Positions 43,188-52,593 of a DNA stretch of 64,000 bases are shown piece after piece. The translations under genes and the position numbers were made by a program. How positions within the stretch are numbered: position 1 is the stretch's first letter; each line of letters opens with the position of its first letter. This DNA comes from Segatella maculosa DSM 19339 = JCM 15638 (GTDB lineage Bacteria > Bacteroidota > Bacteroidia > Bacteroidales > Bacteroidaceae), in assembly GCF_000382385.1 (NCBI RefSeq), contig NZ_KB908328.1, forward strand, positions 1 through 64,000, in the 5' to 3' direction. The notes under the pieces were generated by a model that was not told the origin of the DNA, ran no database searches, and saw only the letters and a list, made by a program, of their open reading frames with translations.

Positions 43188-45272
43188 ATGATCATGTCTA
43201 CTTATCACAAATTCAATCATGGCAGAAGTCCATCGCTACAGCGCTGGCTTCTGCTCTTTTCATTATTGTTTTGCGGCCTTATAGCACAGGCCGAACGAAC
43301 CCTTATCCCTATCAATGACAACTGGAAGTTCCGCTTTTCGCACGAAGTTCACAAGGAAAGCGGACAGCAAGTCAGCCTTCCACACACGTGGAATGCCATG
43401 GATGCACTCAGCGGAAAGCCCGACTATAAACGCGGAATAGGCAACTATAGCCGTTCGTTCCGCGTGCCCATGGCGTGGAAAGGCAGGCGTATCTTCATCC
43501 GATTTGAGGGAGCCAATGCCGTTACCGACCTCTTTTTGAATGGCAAACACGTGGGAGAACATCGCGGAGGATACGGCGCTTTCATCTTCGAACTGACCGA
43601 CCTTGTGACCTATGGTGCCGAAAACAAGCTGCTTGTTCGGGTCAACAACGCCGAGCAATTGGACGTGATGCCGCTCGTGGGTGACTTCAATTTCTATGGC
43701 GGAATATACAGAGAGGTGGCCTTGATGCTCACCAATGACGTGTGTATCTCGCCACTCGACTACGCTTCGCCGGGCGTTTACCTGCGTCAGACGAAGGTCG
43801 ATGACCGGCAAGCCGACGTACATACCGACATTATGTTGGCCAACCGCACCGACAAGACGCAGGAGATCAGCGTCACAGTAGAGGCTTTCTCCGGCGAAAA
43901 GGCCGTGGCAAAGCAACAGAAAACCGTGAAGGTTAGTGCGCATGCCACCCTGCAGAAACTCACGATTCCATTCACCATCCTTCAGCCTCACCTTTGGAAC
44001 GGCACGCAAGACCCCTATATATATAAGGTGAAAGTGTGCGTGTGGCAAGGTAAGACGCTGCTCGACGAAGTGGAACAGCCCTTGGGCTTGCGCTCGTTCC
44101 ATGTCGATCCGGCCCGCGGTTTCTTCCTCAATGGCCGTCACCTGCCGTTGCATGGTGTCTGTAGGCATCAGGAACGGGCCCTCGTGGGCAATGCCCTCAC
44201 ACCGCAAGACATCGAGGAAGACGTGCGGTTGATGCGCGAAATGGGCGTCAATGCTGTGCGGTTGGCCCACTATCCGCAGTCGGCTTATACCTACGAACAA
44301 ATGGACCGGGCCGGCATAGTCACTTGGGCTGAGATACCATTTGTGGGCCCCGGAGGCTATGCCGACAAGGGATTTGTCGATAGCGAGGCCTTCCGTGCGA
44401 ACGGAAAGCAGCAACTTCGCGAGCTAATCCGGCAGCATTTCAATCACCCGAGCATCTGTTTCTGGGGACTGTTCAACGAACTTAAGTACGACGGTGACAA
44501 CCCCGTTGACTACATCAAAGAGCTGAATAATATTGCACATGCAGAGGACAACACGCGCCTGACCACCTGTGCAAGCAATCAAGATGGCGACATGAACTTC
44601 ATAACCGACGTGATGGCGTGGAACCGTTACGATGGTTGGTATGGCTCAACGCCCTCGACTTTGGCCACGTTCCTCGACAAAATGCATGCCGAACACCCCC
44701 AATTGCGCATCGCATTGAGCGAATATGGCGCGGGAGCATCGGTCAGACAGCAGCAGGATTCGCTGCGTCAACCCCGGCCGAACAGCTGGTGGCACCCCGA
44801 AAACTGGCAGACGTTCTATCACATTCGCAACTGGGATATCATCTCACATCGCCCATATCTGTGGGGTTCTTTCGTGTGGAACATGTTCGATTTCGGCGCA
44901 GCTCACCGCACAGAAGGCGATCGTCCGGGCATCAACGACAAGGGATTGGTGACGCACGACCGCCATATCAAGAAAGATGCTTATTATTTCTACAAGGCCA
45001 ATTGGACCACCGAACCGATGGTTTTCATTGCCGGAAAGCGTTGCACCCGGCACGAAAAGGCCGAAACGGAGGTGTGGGTGTTCTCGAATTGCAGCGAGGT
45101 TGCCCTCTCACTCAACGGTAAACCGATAGCCTCTCTCGCCCCGAACGACATCTCGCTCTGCACGTTCCGCGTCACGCTTCAGCCCGGATTGAACCGCCTT
45201 GTGGCCACAGCCGTGAAGGAAGGCAAGCGTGTCGAAGATGTATGCGAGGTGGAATTGGCAGACCGTCCTTAA
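43188..45272 (+). CDS. glycoside hydrolase family 2 (beta-galactosidase/beta-glucuronidase-like)
   Basis: A 694-aa exported GH2 enzyme. The signal peptide is near RWLLLFSLLFCGLIAQA. The N-terminal sugar-binding sandwich has LPHTWNAMDALSG, RRIFIRFEGANAVTDLFLNGKHVGEHRGGYGAFIFELT. The barrel has HGVCRHQERALVGNALTPQDIEEDVRLMREMGVNAVRLAHYPQ, the acid/base Glu in CFWGLFNELK (near residue 430) and the nucleophile Glu in IALSEYGAGAS (near residue 510). It is the last gene of the SusCD-lyase operon. Chemistry could be beta-galactosidase, beta-glucuronidase or beta-mannosidase. A role after the lyase, on exposed non-reducing ends, is inference. A composite repeat follows. Confidence 0.9.
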   Translation: MIMSTYHKFNHGRSPSLQRWLLLFSLLFCGLIAQAERTLIPINDNWKFRFSHEVHKESGQQVSLPHTWNAMDALSGKPDYKRGIGNYSRSFRVPMAWKGRRIFIRFEGANAVTDLFLNGKHVGEHRGGYGAFIFELTDLVTYGAENKLLVRVNNAEQLDVMPLVGDFNFYGGIYREVALMLTNDVCISPLDYASPGVYLRQTKVDDRQADVHTDIMLANRTDKTQEISVTVEAFSGEKAVAKQQKTVKVSAHATLQKLTIPFTILQPHLWNGTQDPYIYKVKVCVWQGKTLLDEVEQPLGLRSFHVDPARGFFLNGRHLPLHGVCRHQERALVGNALTPQDIEEDVRLMREMGVNAVRLAHYPQSAYTYEQMDRAGIVTWAEIPFVGPGGYADKGFVDSEAFRANGKQQLRELIRQHFNHPSICFWGLFNELKYDGDNPVDYIKELNNIAHAEDNTRLTTCASNQDGDMNFITDVMAWNRYDGWYGSTPSTLATFLDKMHAEHPQLRIALSEYGAGASVRQQQDSLRQPRPNSWWHPENWQTFYHIRNWDIISHRPYLWGSFVWNMFDFGAAHRTEGDRPGINDKGLVTHDRHIKKDAYYFYKANWTTEPMVFIAGKRCTRHEKAETEVWVFSNCSEVALSLNGKPIASLAPNDISLCTFRVTLQPGLNRLVATAVKEGKRVEDVCEVELADRP

Positions 45273-45419
45273 GCCTTTGTACCAAATTATTGCAACAACT
45301 TGATACATTTGCTTTGTTTATTGGCGGGCAACTCCTGAACCTTCAGGCCCATTCCAGCCCTCCCAAGAGGCTTCTCCGGCCTCTTCAAAAGAGGGCATAG
45401 TTAACCTGTCGATAGAAAA

Positions 45420-45815
45420 CGGGTAAACACGTTGATTGTCGATGCGAATGTAGGGATCTTGGCTTTGAACTTTGACCATTGAACTTTGACCTTTAGGATT
45501 CGTCTTATTATTAAGATGGATTGCTGACAAGAGGCATGTAGGGACGCACGGTTCGTGCGTCCGCTCAACCAACCATGCATATATGTTTTCAATTCTAATG
45601 GAGCGGACGCACGAACCGTGCGTCCCTACATGCCTGTCGTGGGCGGATTGATGCGTAAAATGATGGAAGGGACAAGCTACTCCTATACATGCTGATTATC
45701 AACGGCTTATACCTTTCGTTTCCATCTCAGCCATTTTAGCGTCTAATATGGGCCATTTTGCACGACAATATGGCTGATATTGTGTGGCGAAATGGCTAGA
45801 ATAGCAATACCGTTT
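45420..45815. repeat. composite dispersed repeat, copy 5 (A-B-B'-linker'-C)
   Basis: Module A covers about 45450-45500. Then a perfect inverted repeat with 34-bp arms at 45533-45566 and 45601-45634, spaced by 34 bp; each arm holds one module-B palindrome (45542-45562, loop GTT; 45605-45625, loop AAC). The inverted linker (GATTATCAACGGCTTATACC, 45683-45702) and module C (about 45724-45795) follow, with CAGCCATTTTAGCGTCTAAT and GCACGACAATATGGCTGATA. It separates the GH2 gene from the promoter of the next SusC gene. Confidence 0.9.
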
Positions 45816-45915
45816 CATAGGGATTGCACAGCTTGATGAACTGGACTGTGATGCGTCGGAGGTTTGGTTTCGTTACTTTATTGGGGTGTTTCTTGTGCGT
45901 TTCACTGATTTTTGT

Positions 45916-45923
45916 TACTTTTG
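45916..45923 (+). promoter_or_regulatory. TAnnTTTG promoter of the third susC locus
   Basis: TACTTTTGC lies 95 nt before the ATG at 46019, so the mRNA would have a leader of about 90 nt. A hairpin (CCCTCGT / ACGAGGG, 45957-45972, 2-nt loop) sits in that leader and may regulate translation or mRNA stability. Confidence 0.55.
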
Positions 45924-46018
45924 CATATCAAATCGTAACTCGCGATGGTCGTGTTCCCCTCGTAAACGAGGGAGGCTACGAGGGAGCGGAGGCCGCTGTG
46001 CATCGCAGAAGAGACATA

Positions 46019-46228
46019 ATGAAGATGCAGATGAATAGAATAACGTGTTTATGGCTGTGCTTGTTTGCAGGCATGACGGCCCATGTCGAAGCCGACGCAG
46101 CAGTAAGCAAGCTGCAAGAAACGGTGCAACAGGCTGATAACGAAGTGGCAGGACAGGTGCTCGATGAGGCCGGTCAGCCGCTTCCGGGCGTCACCATACG
46201 TATCGATGGTACCAAGAATGGGGCGTAG
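46019..46228 (+). pseudogene. 5' fragment of a SusC gene, frameshifted
   Basis: From the ATG at 46019 the frame gives a signal peptide (MKMQMNRITCLWLCLFAGMTAHVEA) and the first half of the CPD domain (NEVAGQVLDEAGQPLPGVTIRIDGTKNGA), then a stop at 46226-46228. The other half of the domain continues in another frame from about 46222 (GVASDYDGRFALPVGKNQSL). The shift lies at the GGGG run 46220-46223: family spacing (GTxNGxxxDxDGxF) fits if two of these G's are absent. Either the gene is broken, it is rescued by slippage, or the base call is wrong. An upstream in-frame stretch from 45824 has no signal-peptide logic and precedes the promoter. Confidence 0.8.
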
Positions 46229-46260
46229 CCAGCGACTATGATGGCCGGTTTGCACTGCCC

Positions 46261-49200
46261 GTGGGAAAGAATCAAAGCCTGAAACTGACGTTTTCCTACA
46301 TTGGTTGCAAGCCTCAGACACTGACCGTAAAGGCCGGAAAAGATGTCATTGTAATCATGGAAGACGATAAAGCCACGTTGAAAGAAGTGGTTGTGACGGG
46401 TTATCAGCAGATAGACCGCCGCAATCTGACGAGTTCCGTCTCGAGTGTCAAGATGGATGACATCGCCCGGGCAGGCATTTCGTCCGTCGATAAGATGCTG
46501 CAGGGGCGCATACCCGACCTTGTTCTCTCCACAACGAGCGGCGAAGTGAATGCCACACCGAAGATACGTATTCGCGGAGTGAGCACACTTATCGGTAATA
46601 GGGAGCCGCTTTGGGTGGTCGATGGCATTATTGTTAACGACCCGGTCAACCTGACTTCCGACGTTATCAACGACCCCGACTACGTCAATCGCATAGGGAA
46701 TGCCATCTCAGGTATCAATCCTCAGGACATTGAACGCATCGATGTGCTGAAGGATGCGGCTGCAACAGCACTCTATGGAACGCGTGCAGCGAATGGCGTT
46801 ATCGTTGTAACAACGAAGAAAGGACGGGCAGGTAGGCCCGTCATCTCCTATAATTTCACGGGTACAGTCCGCCATCGTCCGCGCTATAGTGACCGGAAAA
46901 TCGACCTAATGAACGCCAAAGAGCGTACGCAAGTGTCAAGGGATTTGGCTGCAATGCACTACACTTTTCCCTCAAATATGACCTATATTGGCTATGAAGA
47001 TGCCCTGCAGAAGTATTACGGGGGCACCTATAACAGGAGCCAATTCGAGGCAGCTGTGGCCGCAGCCGAGGTGCAAAATACGGATTGGTTCAAGCTTCTG
47101 ACACGTGATTCTTTCTCACAAGACCACTCAATCAACCTCTCTGGAGGTGCTGATAAGTTCCGTTATTACGCCTCATTGGGCTACACCAACGACAATGATG
47201 TCATCAACCGCAACGGCAACGACCGCTATACAGCGGCCGCAAATCTTGACTTCACGCTCAACAACCAATTCCAATTGAGTCTCAATTTGGGTATGCACAC
47301 CGATAAACGCCGCTACGATCAGGGTGATGTTTCGCCCATTGACTATGCCTATAACACCAGTCGGGTAATCCCATCTCATACGGAAAGCAGCTATTTCTAT
47401 TATAAAAAGATGTCAGTTGGCTCTGGTTCGTATGATTTCAATATCCTTAACGAACTCGATAACAGCTATATGCGCCAGCGAACTAACGGCTTCAAGGCTA
47501 CGGCCAACCTGCGTTATGCACCACTGGATTGGCTGGATTTCAATGCTATTCTGGCCTTTAACACCTCGAATACGAACATCGAGGGCTGGCATGGTGAGAA
47601 GAGTTGGTATGCAGCCGCACTGCGTCAGTCGCCTTACGGTATAGAGGCTCCGTCCACAAGTGAGATGCCTTTCGGCGGAGAACTCTCTGAAAACGATATC
47701 GATCAGCGTGATTGGACGGTGCGCCTACAGGGCAATCTGAACAAGAACTTCGGTCCCGAAGGTCACCACAACCTCAATATTGCGGTGGGTTTAGAGGCGA
47801 GTTCGACCCATTATATGGGTAATCTTTTCACGCAACGTGGCTACTATGCCGACCGAGGAAAGAGGTTCACGACAGAGATTCCCGATAAGTATGCAGCCTA
47901 TTTGAGATGGCTTGGGCGGAATATTCCGGTCATTACCGACAATCGAACCAACCTCGTTTCGGCCTATGGTACGGCATCTTACAGCTATAAAGAGCTGTTT
48001 ACACTGAACGCCAACACCCGTTATGACGGCTCAAACCGCTTCGGTGACCGCAGTAATGAGAAGATATTGCCCGTTTGGTCCGTGTCGGGTTTGGCCAATA
48101 TCAAGCGCATATCAGACCTCAAAGCCACTTGGTTAGATGCTTTGGTTTGGAAGATTTCGTATGGAGGACAGGGTAATATGCTCGAAGGACAGACCCCTAA
48201 GCTGACCGTAAAGAAGGGAGCTTACGACACACATTACGGTGAAATGATATCCGAAGTGGACCGTTTTGCCAATCCGGACCTGCGTTGGGAGAAGACAAAG
48301 TCGTTCAACACGGGCATCGAGACCGCCCTTTTTCATAACCGACTGCTACTCTCTTTGGAGTATTACTACAAGAAAACAACCGACGCTTTCATGAATAAAA
48401 CTATCTCCGATGTGAATGGTTATTCGGCTTATTACGTCAATTCGGGTCGCATTATCAATAAAGGTTACAACCTTTCTGTCACGGCAACACCCGTCCAAAC
48501 ACGTGATTGGAACTGGTTACTTTCGGCATCTTTCTCGAAAGTCATCAACAGAATGAACACCATTCCTGGTGAAGATGCCTACGAAATCAGCGACTATTTG
48601 GCAGGAACGGCTATCATTAATGGACAAGCTATCGGCACTTTTTACTCCTATCGTTTCGTGGGATTGAACCCTCAGGACGGTGGTCCTATGTTCGATGATT
48701 GGCAAGATAGGGCCCATGAACTTGTGGGATTGAATAAGTATGAGACTGCCATGAGGGTGCTTGAACGTAGTGGGAAGCGCGATCCTGACGTCACCGGGAG
48801 CTTCAGTTCCACTCTTAGTTACAAGCATTGGCGGCTGGGTTTGCTCATGGATTACGCTTTGGGAAAGAAGATCCGCCTGTTCAAACTGTTCAATCAAGGC
48901 TCAGGTAGCAACACAGGGCCGGGCTATATCTATCCCGAATACAATCTGAACCGCGCGCTACTCGACCGTTGGAAGCGACCCGGAGACGAGCGCTTGACAG
49001 ACATTCCGTCGATTATGAGCATCAGTTCTCCCAACTTTTATCAGTATACCCAGCCTTGGTTCAATGGCGACAACTATAAGGGTGTGAAGTTAGGGACCGA
49101 CCTTTGGACGATGTATGACTACAGTAACGTGCGCGTTGTCAGTGCCGATTATCTGCGATTGGCCTCCCTCAGTCTCACTTATGAGCTACCCCTCGCCCTC

Positions 49201-49368
49201 TTGATGAAGTGGGGTGTGCAGCGAATCGCTCTCTCTTTGACGGGAAACAACCTTTATACGTGGTGCGATAACAGGCTCAAAGGACAGACACCCATGCAGA
49301 GTGGCTTTGCCGAAGTGCAGCTTTCAGACACTCCTTATTATACCCTTGGCGTGAACATTCAGTTTTAA
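46261..49368 (+). CDS. SusC/RagA TonB-linked outer-membrane protein, main part after the frameshift
   Basis: A TonB-dependent transporter body of about 1035 aa that opens at a GTG but lacks its signal peptide and half its CPD domain, which are encoded in another frame just upstream. Present are the rest of the CPD (LKLTFSYIGCKPQTLTVKAGKDVIVIM), the TonB box/plug (LKEVVVTGYQQIDRRNLTSSVSSV), the plug (PLWVVDGIIVNDPVNLTSD, INPQDIERIDVLKDAAATALYGTRAANGV), and the full barrel with the C-terminal strand LGVNIQF. Without correction this product could not reach the outer membrane, so the feature may be a pseudogene or carry a sequencing error. 17 bp separate it from its susD. Confidence refers to the family; function depends on the shift. 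Confidence 0.85.
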   Translation: MGKNQSLKLTFSYIGCKPQTLTVKAGKDVIVIMEDDKATLKEVVVTGYQQIDRRNLTSSVSSVKMDDIARAGISSVDKMLQGRIPDLVLSTTSGEVNATPKIRIRGVSTLIGNREPLWVVDGIIVNDPVNLTSDVINDPDYVNRIGNAISGINPQDIERIDVLKDAAATALYGTRAANGVIVVTTKKGRAGRPVISYNFTGTVRHRPRYSDRKIDLMNAKERTQVSRDLAAMHYTFPSNMTYIGYEDALQKYYGGTYNRSQFEAAVAAAEVQNTDWFKLLTRDSFSQDHSINLSGGADKFRYYASLGYTNDNDVINRNGNDRYTAAANLDFTLNNQFQLSLNLGMHTDKRRYDQGDVSPIDYAYNTSRVIPSHTESSYFYYKKMSVGSGSYDFNILNELDNSYMRQRTNGFKATANLRYAPLDWLDFNAILAFNTSNTNIEGWHGEKSWYAAALRQSPYGIEAPSTSEMPFGGELSENDIDQRDWTVRLQGNLNKNFGPEGHHNLNIAVGLEASSTHYMGNLFTQRGYYADRGKRFTTEIPDKYAAYLRWLGRNIPVITDNRTNLVSAYGTASYSYKELFTLNANTRYDGSNRFGDRSNEKILPVWSVSGLANIKRISDLKATWLDALVWKISYGGQGNMLEGQTPKLTVKKGAYDTHYGEMISEVDRFANPDLRWEKTKSFNTGIETALFHNRLLLSLEYYYKKTTDAFMNKTISDVNGYSAYYVNSGRIINKGYNLSVTATPVQTRDWNWLLSASFSKVINRMNTIPGEDAYEISDYLAGTAIINGQAIGTFYSYRFVGLNPQDGGPMFDDWQDRAHELVGLNKYETAMRVLERSGKRDPDVTGSFSSTLSYKHWRLGLLMDYALGKKIRLFKLFNQGSGSNTGPGYIYPEYNLNRALLDRWKRPGDERLTDIPSIMSISSPNFYQYTQPWFNGDNYKGVKLGTDLWTMYDYSNVRVVSADYLRLASLSLTYELPLALLMKWGVQRIALSLTGNNLYTWCDNRLKGQTPMQSGFAEVQLSDTPYYTLGVNIQF

Positions 49369-49385
49369 CGGAAAAGAAAATAACG

Positions 49386-50978
49386 ATGAAAGGCTTCAAA
49401 TATATCCTCGCAGGCTGTGCAATGCTGGCCTTTGGAAGTTGCGGAGACTTCTTGAAAGAATACTCACAAGACACGGATTATGTGCGATCATGGCGCGATT
49501 TGGACGAGCTTCTCATAGGTTCGGCCTATCAACCCCTGTATGCTGCCGCTACATTATCAACGGTTTCAGACCCTCAATACTTCCTTCATTTCCTCGCAGA
49601 TGAACTGGATGAGACCTCAACAAGCGTCATTTCGGGTTACATGTCCTATGACGGTAAGGAGCGAGTCTTTGGTTATTACACGTGGCAGGCACGTAGTGGG
49701 CAGAACGAAACCTATACGGGTTACAACACAGAAAACCAGAGTTGGCAAGACTATTACAACCGAATCAATGTGGCAAACAATATCATTGCCGAGGCTGCAG
49801 TGCTGAAAGAGGCCGGTGAAGAGGGCCGTCGAGGCCGATTGAAAGTAGACGGTGAGGCCCGTTTCCTGCGTGCTTATTACTATTTCATGCTGGTGAATAT
49901 GTACGGAAAGCCCTACTCGGCAACTGCAACAACCGACCTTGGTGTGCCATTGAAGACAACCGAAGTGGTGGAAGACCGTAGGTTTGGCCGCAATACGGTG
50001 CAGGAATGCTACGACCTCATACTCACTGACCTTCAAACGGCAGAGACCGAGCTGGCCGAATATGGTGCGCAACGATCGAAATATCGTGCGGATGCCACGG
50101 CCGTCAGGCTGTTATTGAGTCGCGTTTACCTGTATATGCAATACTGGGACAAGGCTGCCGAGTATGCCCGAAAGGTCATCGAGGCTCGTCCGAGCCTGGT
50201 CGATCTCAAGCGATTAAGTACAACCGACGGCGTCATCTCGCCCACTTCACCTGAGCTAATCTTCTCGATGGGTAGCAATTCCGTGATGGAATACACCATC
50301 AACTACAGTAAATCGTTTCAAATTCCCGATGCTTTCTATCGGCTGTATGCCAACGACGACCTGCGAAAGACAAGGTATATATGGACCAACGGCGACTTCC
50401 ATGGCTATAAAAAACTACCTGCCAACGCAGCTTCCTTAGCTGCTTCAAGTCGCACAGAGACCGACCCCAAATACTATTTCGATGTTTATTACTACGGTTA
50501 TCAGAACCAAACGAACGACATTTCAGATAAGAATTGCTTTCGAAGTGCCGAGGCTTATCTCAATTTAGCAGAGGCCGAAGCTTGCTTGGGCCATGATGTT
50601 GCAGCACAACAAGCCGTGAATACCCTGCGAAAGTCGCGCTATGCATCGGGTAGCAACTATCGGTTGACCTTCACGGGTGCCCCACTTATCCATGCCATTC
50701 GCGAAGAACGGGCTCGCGAACTGCTGCTCGAAGGCCACCGATGGTTCGACCTTCGTCGCTATGCCGTCTGTAAAACGGCCCCACAAACGGCTACCATCAC
50801 GCATCATTATTACTACTATCAGCAGCGCGACTCCGACGTTAAGACAGCCTTGCACACCTTTACATTGACGCCCGGTGACTGGGGTTGGACGCTTCCGATA
50901 CCCGAATCGGCCAGAGAATTCAACCAGATGCCGCAGAACCCGCGCGGCGAACGCACCCATACAACACAGACTTTATGA
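49386..50978 (+). CDS. SusD/RagB family outer-membrane lipoprotein
   Basis: A 530-aa surface lipoprotein. The lipobox is LAFGSCGDFL near residue 19. It has DLDELLIGSAYQPLYAAA, NRINVANNIIAEAA, GEARFLRAYYYFMLVNMYGKPY, ATAVRLLLSRVYLYMQYWDKAAEYARKVIE, and the terminal REERARELLLEGHRWFDLRRYAV, with the usual WTLPIPESAREFNQMPQNPR ending. It is 17 bp after the susC body and is followed by a chain of lipoprotein and thioredoxin-like genes, a combination that in Bacteroidetes tends to serve peptide or cofactor uptake rather than glycans. That is inference. Confidence 0.95.
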   Translation: MKGFKYILAGCAMLAFGSCGDFLKEYSQDTDYVRSWRDLDELLIGSAYQPLYAAATLSTVSDPQYFLHFLADELDETSTSVISGYMSYDGKERVFGYYTWQARSGQNETYTGYNTENQSWQDYYNRINVANNIIAEAAVLKEAGEEGRRGRLKVDGEARFLRAYYYFMLVNMYGKPYSATATTDLGVPLKTTEVVEDRRFGRNTVQECYDLILTDLQTAETELAEYGAQRSKYRADATAVRLLLSRVYLYMQYWDKAAEYARKVIEARPSLVDLKRLSTTDGVISPTSPELIFSMGSNSVMEYTINYSKSFQIPDAFYRLYANDDLRKTRYIWTNGDFHGYKKLPANAASLAASSRTETDPKYYFDVYYYGYQNQTNDISDKNCFRSAEAYLNLAEAEACLGHDVAAQQAVNTLRKSRYASGSNYRLTFTGAPLIHAIREERARELLLEGHRWFDLRRYAVCKTAPQTATITHHYYYYQQRDSDVKTALHTFTLTPGDWGWTLPIPESAREFNQMPQNPRGERTHTTQTL

Positions 50979-51001
50979 CCCGATTTTCAAGCAACAACGA
51001 T

Positions 51002-51892
51002 ATGAAAAGACGCAAACCATGCCTTACCCTCTTTGCCGTTGCCCTACTATTTACGGCTTGTACCGGCGAAGATGCCCTCACTCCAAGCCATGCCGACACT
51101 GATCCTTTCGTGGTTTCTGCGGCAGACAACAGGCCTGATACACGGCTCCGGCGCGACTTTCACGACAAAAACGGCAGCTATCTGCTCTTCAATGATACGC
51201 TCGCTAACGGCGAATTGTTAGACAACGGTTATGTGATGACGGCCGCAGAGAACAACATCGTCTATACCTACGACTATCTTTCGTCGTTCAACGAGAAGCA
51301 AAATGCCGCGCGATTTATCGAGCATGACCTCCTTCCCCACTTGGGAAAGCGGCTCCGTCCGTTCTCTTTTCTGCTCGTTAGTGGCATTCATCGGTGGACA
51401 AGAAACGGCACATCGTTCTATCAGAACTACGACGAAAGCGACACACCACAGCTGGTTACGGGCGTTAGGAGCACGGCTATCGCCATGAAAAGTGTTCCTT
51501 CCGATCCGGAAGAGCGGAAAACTTATGCTCAAACCTTGCTGAAAAGCATTCTCTCAAACGCCATTGTATTGCAGAGCGGTGGCAAGGTTGATGCCTTTAA
51601 AGCGGTCAGTAAAGATGCCTATGGCGGTCTTTATGACGGTCCGACTCCAGCAAACGAGGCCGAGAACATGTCACTGATGAATGCCAAAGGCTTTATTTCC
51701 GTTCACTATTCCTATGGTTTCCCCTATTTCGGAGCCTATCCTACGGTGTCCGAAGATGTGACAGCCTACGTTGTATTGGCTCTCGAAGCAACTGCCGACG
51801 CTGTGGAAACCACCTATTTAAGCTATCCGAAAATCATTGAAAAGTATCGATTGATGATAGAAGTCCTCAACGAACTGGGTTATATTAGATAA
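51002..51892 (+). CDS. lipoprotein resembling the Bacteroidetes zinc-metallopeptidase-like family, zinc site degenerate
   Basis: A 296-aa lipoprotein (LLFTACTGEDALTP lipobox near residue 19; start at 51002, after the susD stop). The C-terminal half reads LLKSILSNAIVLQSGGKVDAFKAVSKDAYGG...GFISVHYSYGFPYFGAYPTVSEDVTAYVVLALE, which I align by eye to the SusD-linked putative zinc-binding metallopeptidase family (PF15890-like), where an HExxH helix stands in the position of KSILSNAIV and is followed by the GFxSxYA / EDFAE segment. No HExxH is present, so zinc peptidase activity is unlikely. The function may instead be ligand binding. Family assignment is my recollection and is the weakest part. Confidence 0.55.
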   Translation: MKRRKPCLTLFAVALLFTACTGEDALTPSHADTDPFVVSAADNRPDTRLRRDFHDKNGSYLLFNDTLANGELLDNGYVMTAAENNIVYTYDYLSSFNEKQNAARFIEHDLLPHLGKRLRPFSFLLVSGIHRWTRNGTSFYQNYDESDTPQLVTGVRSTAIAMKSVPSDPEERKTYAQTLLKSILSNAIVLQSGGKVDAFKAVSKDAYGGLYDGPTPANEAENMSLMNAKGFISVHYSYGFPYFGAYPTVSEDVTAYVVLALEATADAVETTYLSYPKIIEKYRLMIEVLNELGYIR

Positions 51893-51897
51893 AGTGC

Positions 51898-52584
51898 ATG
51901 ATGAAGAAGACTGTTTTTTACCTGATGATAGGTCTGCTGACACCGCTTCTCGCCGCATGTGGCAGCGATGAAGCCCCCGTTTTGGTGGATTTGAGTGCCA
52001 ATAAACGCGGCTCATTCACTGATGCGCGTGATGCCAACACCTATCATTACGTCTCTGTGGGCGGCCTTGATTGGATGACGGATAACCTGCGTTACGACAC
52101 AGGAGATGATAACACGCGCAGCATTTATGCCACACAAGAGCTGCCGGGCGACAACGGAACGACCACTAACGCATGGACCGTGGCCCGCTATGGCTATCTC
52201 TACAGCTACGAAGGAGCCCTGACTGCCGCACCGGCTGGCTGGCGACTGCCCACTGATGAGGACTGGAAACGACTCGAAACAGCCTTGGGCATGACGCGGG
52301 AACAGGCAGACGGCGACCTTTGGCGGGGCAACGGACAGGCCGAAGTGCTTAACAGTGCGACGGGACTGAACTTGCTTTACGCTGGGTTTCACGACAAAAA
52401 CTCCACCTCCTTTGCCCAACACTTCTTCTTCATGGGTGGCGTGGGCTACTATTGGACGGCCACTTCGCCCGCTGAAGGACTGGCCTTGTTTCGTAAGATA
52501 CGCTATAACAGCAGCCAAGTCTACCGCCACACCACTAAAACCAACAATATGTTAAGCGTACGTTGCGTGCGCGATGCAAACTAA
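51898..52584 (+). CDS. FISUMP-domain lipoprotein
   Basis: A 228-aa predicted lipoprotein with lipobox LLTPLLAACGSDE. The body matches the Fibrobacter-succinogenes major paralogous (FISUMP) domain: RDANTYHYVSVGGLDWMTDNLRYD near residue 45, ARYGYLYSYEGALTAAPAGWRLPTDEDWKRLE near residue 100, and the terminal YYWTATSP...SVRCVRD. These surface proteins are often fast-evolving and of unknown role. It lies 5 bp after the metallopeptidase-like gene and 9 bp before the TlpA-like gene, so they form one operon. Confidence 0.88.
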   Translation: MMKKTVFYLMIGLLTPLLAACGSDEAPVLVDLSANKRGSFTDARDANTYHYVSVGGLDWMTDNLRYDTGDDNTRSIYATQELPGDNGTTTNAWTVARYGYLYSYEGALTAAPAGWRLPTDEDWKRLETALGMTREQADGDLWRGNGQAEVLNSATGLNLLYAGFHDKNSTSFAQHFFFMGGVGYYWTATSPAEGLALFRKIRYNSSQVYRHTTKTNNMLSVRCVRDAN

Positions 52585-52593
52585 TCCTGCCGT

